A stretch of 64,000 nucleotides of DNA from Lacrimispora amygdalina (GTDB lineage: Bacteria > Bacillota > Clostridia > Lachnospirales > Lachnospiraceae), in the NCBI RefSeq assembly GCF_900205965.1, contig NZ_OAOF01000003.1, positions 369,731 through 433,730 on the forward strand, read 5' to 3'. Under the pieces are notes generated by a model. That model worked only from the letters and a program-made list of their open reading frames with translations. It did not search any database and was not told where the DNA came from. Numbering within the stretch: the first letter of the stretch is position 1; each line of letters starts with the position of its first letter. Both the position numbers and the translations under genes were made by a program. Positions 41,577-51,217 of this stretch are shown piece after piece.

Positions 41577-43400
41577 ATGAAACAGATTTACAGACAAAAA
41601 GAATCAGAACTGCTGATTTATACCCGTCATCCCGACAGGGAACAATATCCGGACGGACTGGCGCGGAGCATTCACTTTGGGTGGAGTAAAGATGGACGCA
41701 TCTATCAGCCGTTAAACCGGAATTATGGAATACTGTTTGCAGAAGCTGTTATTAACAGAAATAATACCATCTGCGCCAAAGGGCTCAAAAATCCATGGGT
41801 ATTTGAGATGGCCGGCGGCTCCTATGGAATATTTGCAATCCGGGTGAATGAAGACGGGAGTGAAGATCAGGAGAGTCTGGGATGCGTTTTCTTATGGACA
41901 ACAGATAATTTTATAGAATTTAACCAACGAGGAATGTTGAAGCTGGGTAAGGATATTCCTGTTCAATGGGTATCGTGTCAGTACCTCAGGACAACTGGTC
42001 TTTATAAAATATTATGGGAGGATAAAGAAGGCGGTCTCTTTTATAATACAACCTCAGATATAACCAATCCATCGGATCTTTCTGCTCCCCAGCCTGCTAT
42101 AAAAAGAGGGAAAGTTATGGAGATTCAAGGGCCGGAAGGAGCAGTACCTGGTAATTGTATAAAGGTAAAAAGCGATTTCTGTGACCGTATAGTGGGAAAA
42201 TGGAGACCTGTCAGGAATACAGAGATTATTGTTCCGGAAAAAGTGGAGGTTTCATCTGAGGAGGATCTAAACCAGATTTGCGCAACGGCCTTTTATTCAG
42301 ATGGATCCAGTGCGTTAAAGGCAATCCGCTGGGATCAGAACTGCGTGAATTATAAACTGCCGGGGGAATATACGGTGAACGGAACAGTTGCAGACCGGAA
42401 GTATCCGTTTCCCCTTGCAAGAGGATTTGCAGATCCGGTCGTTTTCCAGTGGAACGGATCCTATTATTTCATTTCAACCAATGATAATGTAAATGACGTG
42501 GGTCTCTATGTCCGGCAGGCAGATACGCCGGAAGCGCTTTTTTACGAGAGTACCAAACATCATCTGATTCTTGAGTACAATGAAGAGTATGATTTCATAC
42601 AGACTTTTTGGGCTCCTGAATTTCATATCATAGGTGGTGAGCTTTATATTCTGTTTGCAGTCGGGGGCAAAAAATGGTCTCCCCAGTGCCACTTAATGAA
42701 GCTGAAAAAAGGCGGAAATATACTGGATAAAAACAGCTGGGAAAAGCCCATACGAATACAGAAAAGAGATGGATCGTGGCTGACAGATAAGGGGATAACT
42801 TTAGATATGACTTATTTAAATGTAAAGGGAGTCTCCTATATGATATGGTCTTACCGGGAACACATCGGTACGGATTTGGATACTGGATCAATGCTTTATA
42901 TTGCAACAACAGATGAAACGCTTCCATGGAAATTAACCAGTGATCCGGTTCTGCTGTCACGTCCCCTTTATGGTTGGGAAAATGTGGAGGGAACCATCAA
43001 TAATGAAGGACCTTATGCATTTGTAACAGATGATGCAGTATATGTTACATATTCCGGAGGTGCGGCCAATGGCTACACATATGCCTTAGGTCTTTTGAAG
43101 GCAAAGACAGGGGACGATCTGTTAAAGCCGGAAAGCTGGAACAAAAGTGTTACACCGGTACTTTCCTATTATTCTCTGGAACACAGATATGGTCCTGGCC
43201 ACAATTCCTTTTTTGAGGACCCGGAAGGGAATTTAATGATTGCATACCATGGGGTGGAATCCATAATGGATCACATTCGGTGTAGTGGAATTCACAGGGT
43301 TCATTTCGACATCAATGGCAATCCTGTATTTTCCCTTTCGCCGGAACGGGATTTGGACCCAAAGCTTAGTAAGGTGAAGACCAGGGTGGTTGTAAAATAA
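41577..43400 (+). CDS. GH43-family glycoside hydrolase (xylosidase/arabinofuranosidase type)
   Basis: A protein of 607 residues. The GH43 five-bladed propeller starts at about 285 with the general base Asp286 in RGFADPVVF and includes WAPEFHI, a DMTYL motif for the pKa modulator and an EGPYAF segment for the acid. Residues 1-270 are an extra domain whose GILFAEAVINRNN, FWTTDNF and YKILWEDKEGGL strands look like further propeller blades. There is no signal peptide, so it likely trims short oligosaccharides imported after xylanase action. AGAAGGAGGA site before ATG. Confidence 0.85.
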   Translation: MKQIYRQKESELLIYTRHPDREQYPDGLARSIHFGWSKDGRIYQPLNRNYGILFAEAVINRNNTICAKGLKNPWVFEMAGGSYGIFAIRVNEDGSEDQESLGCVFLWTTDNFIEFNQRGMLKLGKDIPVQWVSCQYLRTTGLYKILWEDKEGGLFYNTTSDITNPSDLSAPQPAIKRGKVMEIQGPEGAVPGNCIKVKSDFCDRIVGKWRPVRNTEIIVPEKVEVSSEEDLNQICATAFYSDGSSALKAIRWDQNCVNYKLPGEYTVNGTVADRKYPFPLARGFADPVVFQWNGSYYFISTNDNVNDVGLYVRQADTPEALFYESTKHHLILEYNEEYDFIQTFWAPEFHIIGGELYILFAVGGKKWSPQCHLMKLKKGGNILDKNSWEKPIRIQKRDGSWLTDKGITLDMTYLNVKGVSYMIWSYREHIGTDLDTGSMLYIATTDETLPWKLTSDPVLLSRPLYGWENVEGTINNEGPYAFVTDDAVYVTYSGGAANGYTYALGLLKAKTGDDLLKPESWNKSVTPVLSYYSLEHRYGPGHNSFFEDPEGNLMIAYHGVESIMDHIRCSGIHRVHFDINGNPVFSLSPERDLDPKLSKVKTRVVVK

Positions 43401-43415
43401 TTTTAATTAAAATAT

Positions 43416-43468
43416 ACCCTGATAGTCAGATGCAGTAAAAAAGCTGTACTTAACTATCAGGGTGTAGT
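43416..43468. terminator. bidirectional terminator between GH43 and the FlxA-like gene
   Basis: ACCCTGATAGT and ACTATCAGGGT are perfect 11-nt arms around a 26-nt loop, between convergent genes. Confidence 0.7.
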
Positions 43469-43479
43469 TTACCTCTCTG

Positions 43480-43833
43480 CTAATTGTTAGATTCCTGCTT
43501 TTCAGGCATATAGGTGTCAAAGGGTTTTCTGCTGGAGACTGCCTCCGGGCTTTCGCTATCTGCTTTTTTCTGAGCGGAGGATGCCTCTGCTTTCATCTGT
43601 TGAATCTGCTTGTCCAATTCTTTAATTCTTTTTTCCAAATCTTTGTATTTGCTGCTCTGCTGCAGTGCGAAAGGATTTCGTTCTTTATCCCGCTGACCTT
43701 CCAGTTTCCCTTTTTCCTTTTCCAGCGTTTTTATTTGCTGCTCAATATCACTGGTGTCAGGCTCAGCTTTTTGACTGGCGTCTGCTCCTTGAGAATATTG
43801 AGGTGAATAAGTCCCCATACTGCTGATATTCAT
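43480..43833 (-). CDS. FlxA-like coiled-coil protein
   Basis: A protein of 117 residues, hydrophilic. A disordered N-terminus precedes a coiled coil at about 28-88 (IEQQIKTLEKEKGKLEGQRD, then YKDLEKRIKELDKQIQQMK), the pattern of the FlxA-like family (PF14282). A P-F-D-T-Y-M-P-E end follows. Its role is unknown in these bacteria. A GGAGG site precedes the ATG. It lies 57 nt from the end of the minus-strand kinase gene. Confidence 0.7.
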   Translation of the reverse strand: MNISSMGTYSPQYSQGADASQKAEPDTSDIEQQIKTLEKEKGKLEGQRDKERNPFALQQSSKYKDLEKRIKELDKQIQQMKAEASSAQKKADSESPEAVSSRKPFDTYMPEKQESNN

Positions 43834-43890
43834 AGTAAAGCCTCCTTTTATCTTTAGATACTATAAATATATGCAGTATAATATGAAGTT

Positions 43891-45063
43891 TCAAGAGCTT
43901 TGCAATGAGATGCTGTTTGATTGTAGTGGAATGATAAAAAGCACATTTAGACGGAACATTTTCGTATCTTTTTCGATTCGGACTGTGCCGTTATATTTTT
44001 CAGCCACTGCTTTTATACTGTCAAGCCCGATTCCGGAACCTTTGATTATCACATTATCGTCCAAACGGCTGTTTTCAATTTCAATCAAAAAGAAGTTCCC
44101 CTTTTGAACGGTTTTCAGTGTCAGATATGGGTGAGTTTTGCTTTTACTGCTGCAGGCTTTGACAGCATTATCCACAGCATTTGAGAATACGATGCATAAA
44201 TCCATATCATTGATGAGACAGTTCGGCGGTATTTTTACTGTGCAGTCGACATTTATTCCCTTTTGATGAGCGATCCCTAATTTGTTTGTCAGCAGCATAT
44301 CTAACACTGCGTTTCCTGTCTGGCATGGAAAAGAGAGCTGATCTGACATCGTGGTCAGTTTCCCCAGATATTCTAAGGCCTTTTCATTTTCTCCTGTCTT
44401 TAAAAAACCGCCCAGTACGGTCCAGTGGCCATTTAAATCATGCCGGAATGTTCTTGTCAGTTCATAACGCATCTGCATCTCCTGGACGGAATTAGCCTGG
44501 ACGTTTACCTGCTGTTCCAAAAGAGTATTTCGCATTTGCAGCGCAAAACTTTGCAACAGTTCTTTATAAGCAAATAGCACTGCAAACAGACATAAATAAG
44601 CAGCAATCTGTATAATCAGCATCGTCCAGTCATTTATATCAGGTGAGATTCTGGTGCCGTCTGAACTGACTGTAACGGTGCTCCCGTATGTGGTAAAAAC
44701 CTGCTGCATGACCAGAAGCACGAAGAGTATGGGCAGTAAAAGAATCAGCATATAACGAAGCATGGGTGCTTTCCTGTCTTTCAGCCATTTGAGAGCAAGC
44801 TGATAGGAAAAAAATACCGCTGCCATTACTAACAGACTGCTTATTACCGTAAGAACCATTGTATAAGGAAACAGGAGTGTCAATACAATATTAAGCAATG
44901 ACTGAAATATGCCGTTAACAACCTGCATGATGCAAATTGACAGTATAGCCGCAGAAGCAGACGATGACGGCGGACATTTTAAAGCCAGCCATCCGAATAA
45001 AAAAAAGTGTTCCCAGCTCCAGGAGGGTGGAGACAGGAAATGCAGACCGGGTGAATAATTCAA
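43891..45063 (-). CDS. Agr/GHKL-type sensor histidine kinase, C-terminal part of a frameshifted gene
   Basis: This frame encodes the last membrane helices (about 40-160), a dimerisation region with FRHDLNGHW, and a GHKL ATPase domain (VFSNAVDNAVKACS; GSGIGLDSIKAVAEKYNG), as in AgrC/ComD-like kinases. The first about 38 residues of the listed frame are not plausible protein; the true N-terminus lies in the other frame (44915-45235). From about 44955 leftward the sequence is continuous kinase. I read one gene, 43891-45235, broken by a single-base change, so the kinase may be inactive unless the shift is a read error or is recoded. Confidence 0.75.
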   Translation of the reverse strand: MNYSPGLHFLSPPSWSWEHFFLFGWLALKCPPSSSASAAILSICIMQVVNGIFQSLLNIVLTLLFPYTMVLTVISSLLVMAAVFFSYQLALKWLKDRKAPMLRYMLILLLPILFVLLVMQQVFTTYGSTVTVSSDGTRISPDINDWTMLIIQIAAYLCLFAVLFAYKELLQSFALQMRNTLLEQQVNVQANSVQEMQMRYELTRTFRHDLNGHWTVLGGFLKTGENEKALEYLGKLTTMSDQLSFPCQTGNAVLDMLLTNKLGIAHQKGINVDCTVKIPPNCLINDMDLCIVFSNAVDNAVKACSSKSKTHPYLTLKTVQKGNFFLIEIENSRLDDNVIIKGSGIGLDSIKAVAEKYNGTVRIEKDTKMFRLNVLFIIPLQSNSISLQSS

Positions 45064-45235
45064 TTGCAGACAGCAGATAGATGAGAAGAATGTAACCTAC
45101 ATAATGATACCATTTTACAATTTGTACCGTAAATCTGCCGAAAAACCAGATTTCCAGCAAGGCCAGACAGGCATTCAATATACAGAAGAAGTAAATAAAA
45201 TCAAACCATCCAATAAACAGACCGGCTACTGGCAT
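44915..45235 (-). pseudogene. N-terminal membrane part of the frameshifted sensor kinase
   Basis: A 106-codon frame whose ATG at 45235 directly follows the stop of the regulator gene (TAG-ATG). It encodes three helices (FIYFFCILNACLALLEIWFF, YHYVGYILLIYLLSAIELFT, LLELGTLFFIRMAGFKM) and then ends in a short unlikely tail. Removing one base near GGCTATACTGTC (about 44955-44958) would join it to ILSICIMQVVNGIF of the longer frame. That would give a normal-length kinase of about 448 residues. Confidence 0.7.
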
Positions 45236-45943
45236 CTATCTTCCCCCTTTCTTCATATAGTTGAGCATTGCTTCCATGAACTCCTGCCTGCGAAGTCTTG
45301 AAACGGGAATGTTCTCCCCATTAATTAACTTAGCCTGGCCGTTTTCATACCCACAGACAGCCTGAAGGTTAACCAGATAGCTGCGGTGACAGCAAAAAAA
45401 GTCAGGTGACAGCTGTCTCTCCAATTCATTGATTCTGAAATAGTAGTCAATAATTTCCTTTTTTGTATGAACAAAAATTTTTCTATTAATGGCTTCGCAA
45501 TATAAAATATCAGTCAAACGGATGGATTGACACCAGGATGCCTTCTGAATTGTTAAGACGGCTGTTTTTTTCTCCTCAATATAGGAAAGTATGCGGTCCA
45601 TAGTGGATTGAAAACGCTGACTGTCCAGCGGTTTCAGCAGATATTCGGATGCCTCTACAGAAAAGGCATCATAGACGTATTCTTTTAGAATTGTTACAAA
45701 AATAAGAAAGCTTTCTGAACCGGACTGCCTAAGACGTTTTGCTGCTTCCATACCGTTTAGACCGCCCATCTGTATATCAAGAAAGACTATGTCAAATGAT
45801 TCATTGCATTTTAGCAGGTCTTCTGCACAGGAAAAGGCAAGTATATCAGCGTTATAACTGGTTTTATCCATATAATCACATATCTTGCTTATCAATTCCT
45901 GTATCATATTATTATCATCATCACAAACCGCTATTTTAATCAA
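45236..45943 (-). CDS. AgrA/LytTR-type response regulator
   Basis: A protein of 235 residues from TTG 45943, chosen because CTGAGGT lies upstream at good distance and the receiver begins there (IKIAVCDDD). The phospho-acceptor is in IVFLDIQMGG and the conserved lysine in YLLKPLD. The C-terminal LytTR domain has the DILYCEAINRKIFVHT and FFCCHRSYLVNL patterns. It is directly followed by the kinase frame. An upstream ATG at 46003 has no site and would add hydrophobic residues not typical of the family. No agrB or agrD-like gene is near. Confidence 0.88.
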   Translation of the reverse strand: MIKIAVCDDDNNMIQELISKICDYMDKTSYNADILAFSCAEDLLKCNESFDIVFLDIQMGGLNGMEAAKRLRQSGSESFLIFVTILKEYVYDAFSVEASEYLLKPLDSQRFQSTMDRILSYIEEKKTAVLTIQKASWCQSIRLTDILYCEAINRKIFVHTKKEIIDYYFRINELERQLSPDFFCCHRSYLVNLQAVCGYENGQAKLINGENIPVSRLRRQEFMEAMLNYMKKGGR

Positions 45944-46083
45944 GATCAATACCTCAGTATCATGTAATATAATAAACCACATTAAGAATACATATGAAAT
46001 CACAAAAATTCAAGTAAAATGTTGTGAAATGAAGGCAGAATGATTGGTTATGTAGTGGACGTTTTGGTCAGGTAAAAACAAAA

Positions 46084-46115
46084 GGCAGAAACCCATGCTG
46101 GTTTCTGCCCTTGCT
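46084..46115 (-). terminator. Rho-independent terminator of hpf
   Basis: GGCAGAAACC and GGTTTCTGCC are perfect 10-bp arms around CATGCT. On the minus strand a T-rich stretch follows. Confidence 0.88.
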
Positions 46116-46141
46116 TTATAATTATTTAATAAAAGGTTTTC

Positions 46142-46669
46142 TTAAAATTCCGGTTCAATCAGTCCGTAAGAACCGCCTTTTCTTTTATATACAACATTCA
46201 CTTCATCGGTATCCGCATTGAGGAATACGAAAAAGCTGTGTCCGAGAAGCTCCATCTGCACACATGCTTCTTCCGGATCCATTGGTTTTACTGCAAATTT
46301 CTTTGTTTTCACTATTTCCACATGATCATCAGAAACGGTTTCATCTTCCATAAATGCTTTTGAAAAGGAAGGTGCGTTTAATTTTTTGTCGATTAATTTG
46401 TTTTTATATTTTTTCAACTGGCGTTCCAGGATCTCTTCAACCAGATCGATGGTTACGTACATGTCATCACTTGATTCTTCCGCACGTATAATATGTCCTT
46501 TCACTGGAATAGTCACTTCGATTTTCTGCATTTCCCTCTGCACGCTGAGTCTTACTGTTGCTTCTGTAGCAGGTGCAAAAAAACGGTCCAGCTTTCCAAA
46601 CTTGTCCTCAATAGCCTCCCGTAACCCTGCTGTCACCTCAATATTTCTTCCTGTAATTGTAAAACGCAT
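46142..46669 (-). CDS. hpf: ribosome hibernation-promoting factor, long form
   Basis: A protein of 175 residues, the long HPF type. The N-terminal RaiA/S30AE domain (1-100; MRFTITGRNIEVTAGL, DKFGKLDRFF) blocks the decoding site. A linker leads to the HPF dimerisation domain (about 120-175; KTKKFAVKPMDPEEACVQM, GHSFFVFLNADT) that brings two 70S ribosomes together. An AAAGGAG site and a clear promoter (46703-46731) precede it. The hpf-secA-prfB order is common in Firmicutes, with hpf divergent here. Confidence 0.95.
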   Translation of the reverse strand: MRFTITGRNIEVTAGLREAIEDKFGKLDRFFAPATEATVRLSVQREMQKIEVTIPVKGHIIRAEESSDDMYVTIDLVEEILERQLKKYKNKLIDKKLNAPSFSKAFMEDETVSDDHVEIVKTKKFAVKPMDPEEACVQMELLGHSFFVFLNADTDEVNVVYKRKGGSYGLIEPEF

Positions 46670-46702
46670 AAGTCATCAGCTCCTTTTTCTTGAGATGGGT
46701 AT

Positions 46703-46731
46703 AGTATATCATATTTATTAGAATAATTCAA
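46703..46731 (-). promoter_or_regulatory. promoter of hpf
   Basis: On the minus strand: TTGAAT (46731-46726), 17-bp spacer, TATACT (46708-46703). No second stress-sigma-type promoter was recognised. Confidence 0.75.
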
Positions 46732-46933
46732 TGTGGTTGTAAAATATTAAGATAATTTATGAAAAGTTAATGTAAAAATCCTCTTCTTATTATTTTATCA
46801 ATTTATTGAAAAACTATAGATACGACTAAAAAAAAGTCAAGGGAAAAATGGAATTTTTCGTCGAAAAAGTAAATTTTATGACAAATATACAAAAATGAAT
46901 GGTTTTGTCATTGGCATGGGAATGCTGGGTATA

Positions 46934-47061
46934 TGTGGAGAAAAAATGTGGATAATGTGGATAACTCGGTGCATAACTGATTTATTTCGCAATTGCGAGG
47001 GTTGGTGGTGGGGATAAAAGTGGGGGAAAAATACACAATCGGATGTGGATAATGTGGAAAA
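46934..47061 (-). promoter_or_regulatory. cluster of DnaA-box-like 9-mers between hpf and secA
   Basis: Three perfect DnaA boxes (TTATCCACA read on the minus strand) lie at 46947-46955, 46956-46964 and 47044-47052. One-mismatch copies are at 46934-46942 (TGTGGAGAA on plus) and 47053-47061 (TGTGGAAAA). All point the same way and two pairs are directly abutting. The rest of the 614-nt gap is AT-rich upstream (46740-46900) and holds a stem-loop at 47154-47182 (CTGG-AATAAT/ATTATT-CCAG). Confidence 0.6.
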
Positions 47062-47205
47062 GTCGGGAATCGAACAAATTTTTTGTGCAATGTGTCAGGT
47101 TAACCATAATTTTCTTATGAATTGCTGGAGGTTGCTGATGAATTTGGCAGTACCTGGCAATAATAAGTCTGATTATTACCAGAATGTTAATTTTTTATGA
47201 ATTCG

Positions 47206-47259
47206 TTGAATTAAAGACGGGTTAGTGCTACAATATACAGGATTGTACGGTGTATATTG
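47206..47259 (+). promoter_or_regulatory. promoter and leader stem-loop of secA
   Basis: TTGAAT (47206-47211), 17-bp spacer, TACAAT (47229-47234). A perfect 9-bp inverted repeat CAATATACA/TGTATATTG (47231-47259) covers the -10 and the expected start. Confidence 0.7.
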
Positions 47260-47283
47260 AAAGATAGAGTAGGAGAATAAATC

Positions 47284-49854
47284 ATGAACTTGGTTCAAAA
47301 AATATTTGGAACTCATAGTGAAAGAGAATTGAAAATTATTAATCCCATTGTGGATAAAATAGAATCTCTGCGCCCGACCATGGTTGCACTTACGGATGAG
47401 GAATTGAAGAACAACACGAAGCTTTTTAAGGAAAGACTGGCAGCAGGAGAAACTCTTGATGACATCTTGCCGGAAGCGTTCGCAACTGTAAGAGAAGCCG
47501 GAAGGCGAGTTCTTAATATGGAACATTTCCGTGTGCAGTTAATCGGTGGTGTGGTTCTTCACCAGGGACGTATTGCGGAGATGAGGACTGGTGAAGGAAA
47601 GACTCTGGTGTCAACATGCCCGGCTTACTTAAATGCACTGGCAGGGAACGGAGTACAGATTGTAACAGTAAACGACTACCTGGCAAAGCGTGATGCGGAG
47701 TGGATGGGAAGAATCCATGAATTCCTTGGTATGACAGTAGGCGTTGTACTCAACAACATGAACTCAGATGAGAGACGTGATGCTTACAATTGTGACATCA
47801 CCTATGTAACCAACAATGAGCTTGGTTTTGACTATTTAAGAGACAACATGGCCATCTATAAAGAACAGATGGTATTAAGAAATTTAGATTTCTGTATCAT
47901 TGATGAGGTCGACTCTGTTTTAATTGATGAGGCAAGAACTCCTCTTATTATTTCCGGACAGAGCGGGAAATCCACAAAGCTCTATGAAGTCTGTGATATT
48001 CTTGCACACCAGTTGGAAAAGGGCGAAGCTTCCGGAGAATTCTCCAAGATGGGCGCCATCATGGGAGAAGAAATCATTGAGACCGGTGATTTTATTGTGG
48101 ATGAGAAGGACAAGGTTGTTAACTTAACAGAACAGGGTGTGGAAAAAGTAGAGCAGTTCTTCCATATAGAGAACCTGTCAGATCCGGAAAACTTAGAGAT
48201 TCAGCATAATATCATCCTGGCTCTCCGTGCCAACTATCTCATGTTCCGGGATAAAGATTATGTGGTTAAGGATGACGAAGTCCTGATTGTAGATGAATTT
48301 ACAGGACGTATTATGCCAGGAAGACGGTATTCTGACGGTCTTCATCAGGCGATTGAGGCGAAGGAGCATGTGAATGTGCGCAGAGAGAGCAAGACTCTTG
48401 CAACCATTACATTCCAGAACTTCTTTAATAAATACAACAAAAAAGCTGGTATGACCGGTACGGCTCTGACAGAGGAGAAGGAATTTAGAAACACCTATGG
48501 AATGGATGCAATTTCCATTCCCACCAACCGCCCCATTGCCCGTATTGATCAGGAAGATGCAGTTTATAAAACCAAGAAAGAAAAATTTGAAGCAGTATGT
48601 GACGAAGTGGCAGCTTCCTATGAAAAGGGGCAGCCGGTTCTGGTTGGTACCATAACCATTGAGACCTCCGAGATGTTAAGCGCAATGTTAAAACGCAGAG
48701 GCATTCCCCATAAAGTCTTAAATGCAAAATATCATGAGCTGGAAGCGGAAATCGTTGCAGATGCAGGTGTTCATAAAGCTGTTACCATTGCAACCAATAT
48801 GGCAGGCCGTGGTACGGATATTAAGCTGGACGACGAATCCAAAGCTGCAGGCGGTCTGAAGATTATCGGTACAGAGCGCCATGAATCACGCCGTATTGAT
48901 AATCAGCTTCGCGGACGTTCCGGTCGTCAGGGAGACCCAGGTGAATCCAGATTCTATATCTCTCTGGAAGATGACTTGATGCGTTTGTTTGGTTCCGAAC
49001 GCCTTGTGGGTATGTTTAATGCATTAGGTGTACCGGAAGGAGAGCAGATTGAGCATAAGATGCTGTCCAATGCCATTGAAAAGGCACAGATGAAGATAGA
49101 GACCAACAACTACGGAATCCGTGAGAACCTGTTAAAATACGATGAGGTCATGAACGAGCAGCGTGAAGTGATCTATGCGGAGAGAAGAAAGGTTCTTGAC
49201 GGAGATAATATGCGTGACGTTGTCTTAAAGATGGTCACTGACATCGTGGAGAATGCGGTGGATTTATCCATCAGCGACGAACAGCCACCGGAAGAATGGG
49301 ATTTAAATGAACTGAATACCCTTCTTCTTCCTGTAATCCCTCTTCAGCCAATTACCATTCCGCAAGACGGAAAAGTGAGAAAGAATGAGCTGAAGCATAT
49401 GCTCAAAGAAGAAGCGATTAAGCTTTATGAAACGAAAGAGGCAGAGTTCCCGGAGGGAGAGCAGATCCGCGAGATCGAGCGCGTAATTCTCCTGAAAGTG
49501 ATTGATAATAAATGGATGTCCCATATTGACGATATGGACCAGCTGCGCCAGGGAATCGGACTTCAGGCCTATGGCCAGAGAGATCCCCTTGTGGAATATA
49601 AGATGAGCGGCTATCAGATGTTTGATGAGATGACAGCAGCCATACGGGAAGATACCGTACGTATTCTCTTCCACATCAGAGTGGAGCAGAAGGTGGAACG
49701 TGAACCTGCTGCCAAGGTGACAGGAACCAATAAGGATGACAGCTCAGTGAAGGCACCGGTGAAAAAGGCTGAAAATAAGGTCTATCCCAATGATCCATGT
49801 CCATGCGGTTCCGGCAAAAAGTATAAGCAGTGCTGCGGACGTAAATTAGTATAG
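47284..49854 (+). CDS. secA: protein translocase ATPase SecA
   Basis: A protein of 856 residues, full length. Walker A is MRTGEGKT (100-107), Walker B lies in [13 protein letters not shown], the preprotein cross-linking domain follows, then the second nucleotide fold with [12 protein letters not shown] and the RGRSGRQGD arginine-finger region, and a helical scaffold. The C-terminus carries the zinc/SecB-type motif with Cys839, Cys841, Cys850 and Cys851. It drives Sec export together with SecDF-YajC, encoded at 33-37 kb. GTAGGAG site before ATG. Confidence 0.97.
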   Translation: MNLVQKIFGTHSERELKIINPIVDKIESLRPTMVALTDEELKNNTKLFKERLAAGETLDDILPEAFATVREAGRRVLNMEHFRVQLIGGVVLHQGRIAEMRTGEGKTLVSTCPAYLNALAGNGVQIVTVNDYLAKRDAEWMGRIHEFLGMTVGVVLNNMNSDERRDAYNCDITYVTNNELGFDYLRDNMAIYKEQMVLRNLDFCIIDEVDSVLIDEARTPLIISGQSGKSTKLYEVCDILAHQLEKGEASGEFSKMGAIMGEEIIETGDFIVDEKDKVVNLTEQGVEKVEQFFHIENLSDPENLEIQHNIILALRANYLMFRDKDYVVKDDEVLIVDEFTGRIMPGRRYSDGLHQAIEAKEHVNVRRESKTLATITFQNFFNKYNKKAGMTGTALTEEKEFRNTYGMDAISIPTNRPIARIDQEDAVYKTKKEKFEAVCDEVAASYEKGQPVLVGTITIETSEMLSAMLKRRGIPHKVLNAKYHELEAEIVADAGVHKAVTIATNMAGRGTDIKLDDESKAAGGLKIIGTERHESRRIDNQLRGRSGRQGDPGESRFYISLEDDLMRLFGSERLVGMFNALGVPEGEQIEHKMLSNAIEKAQMKIETNNYGIRENLLKYDEVMNEQREVIYAERRKVLDGDNMRDVVLKMVTDIVENAVDLSISDEQPPEEWDLNELNTLLLPVIPLQPITIPQDGKVRKNELKHMLKEEAIKLYETKEAEFPEGEQIREIERVILLKVIDNKWMSHIDDMDQLRQGIGLQAYGQRDPLVEYKMSGYQMFDEMTAAIREDTVRILFHIRVEQKVEREPAAKVTGTNKDDSSVKAPVKKAENKVYPNDPCPCGSGKKYKQCCGRKLV

Positions 49855-49867
49855 TATTTTTATGAGA

Positions 49868-49906
49868 TTGGAGTCCGTTCCCTTTTAGGGACCGGACCCC
49901 AATTTT
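49868..49906 (+). terminator. terminator-like stem between secA and prfB
   Basis: TTGGAGTCCGTTCCC pairs with GGGACCGGACCCCAA (two mismatches), followed by TTTTA. Confidence 0.65.
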
Positions 49907-49943
49907 ATATTGATAAATTAAAAAACAGAAAGTGGGTGACACA

Positions 49944-51081
49944 GTGGTAGAATTAGATCAGTACAAATACGAATTATCGACGTATGAAAAACCATTAGTG
50001 GAAGTGAGGGATTCACTTTGACTTAGATAACAAGTTAAAGCGAATCGATGAGTTAGACAAGTCCATGGAGGAACCTGGCTTCTGGGAAGATCCGGAAAAG
50101 TCGGGAAAAATCGTCCAGCTTGCTAAGAATTTAAAGGATACCGTACAAAGCTACAAAGACTTAGAGCAGCAGTTTGAAGACATCGGAGTCATGATCCAGA
50201 TGGGGAACGAGGAAAACGATGCGTCCCTGATTCCGGAAGTGGCCGAAATGCTGGCTGAACTAAAGGAAAAACTGGAAGAGATGCGGATTAATACCCTGCT
50301 TTCCGGTGAGTATGACAGCCATAATGCCATTTTAAGGCTGAATGCAGGTGCCGGCGGAACCGAATCCTGTGACTGGTGCGGCATGCTTTACCGCATGTTC
50401 TGCCGATGGGCTGAGAAAAGAGGTTTTCAGACAGAAGTGCTTGATTATCTTGACGGAGATGAAGCAGGTATCAAATCCGTGACTGTCCAGATTAATGGTA
50501 TGAATGCTTACGGTTATTTAAAATCAGAAAAAGGGGTGCACCGTCTGGTACGGATTTCCCCGTTTAATGCGGCAGGCAAACGCCAGACATCCTTTGTATC
50601 CTGTGATGTAATGCCGGATATTGAAGAAGATCTTGATGTGGATATCAATGATGAGGATTTAAGAATTGACACCTACCGCTCCAGCGGAGCCGGCGGACAG
50701 CATATCAATAAGACTTCCTCTGCCATCCGTATCACTCATCTTCCGACTGGAATTGTGGTGCAGTGTCAGAATGAGAGATCTCAGTTCCAGAACAAGGACA
50801 AGGCGATGCAGATGTTGAAAGCAAAGCTTTATATGTTAAAGCAGCAGGAGAATGCACAAAAGCTTTCAGGAATCCGTGGAGATGTAACGGAAATCGGCTG
50901 GGGAAACCAGATTCGTTCCTATGTGCTTCAGCCCTATACGATGGTGAAAGACCACAGGACCAATTCAGAAACCGGCAATGTAAACAGCGTTCTCGATGGT
51001 GCATTGGACCAGTTTATGTATGCCTATCTCCGTTGGTTGAGTACCGGAGCAAAAGCTGGTGAGGATTCTGCAGATATCTAG
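49944..51081 (+). CDS. prfB: peptide chain release factor 2, translated through a programmed +1 frameshift
   Basis: GTG 49944 opens 25 codons (VELDQYKYELSTYEKPLVEV...) that end at an in-frame TGA (50019-50021). Shifting +1 at CTT-TGA-C continues with DLDNKLKRIDELDKSMEEPG and the rest of RF2, giving about 378 residues. RF2 motifs are present: SPFNAAGKRQTSF for stop recognition and Gly250-Gly251-Gln252 for peptide release. RF2 reads UGA and UAA, so low RF2 favours the shift and restores RF2. The translated part after the shift runs from 50020. Confidence 0.95.
50003..50021 (+). other. prfB programmed frameshift site
   Basis: GTGAGGGATTCA precedes CTT TGA C. The AGGG sequence acts as the internal Shine-Dalgarno-like stimulator, CTT is the slippery codon and TGA the RF2-dependent stop. 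The spacing is slightly longer than in E. coli. Confidence 0.9.
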
Positions 51082-51217
51082 TTTTTTCATGCATTTTTTT
51101 CAATACCGAAAAAAATAAATATAAAAATAGTTGCATACCAATTATAAATATGATAATATCTTCCCTATGAGCACAGATGTATTTCCGATGCGGACACAGA
51201 AGGGAAGATATTTTTTT

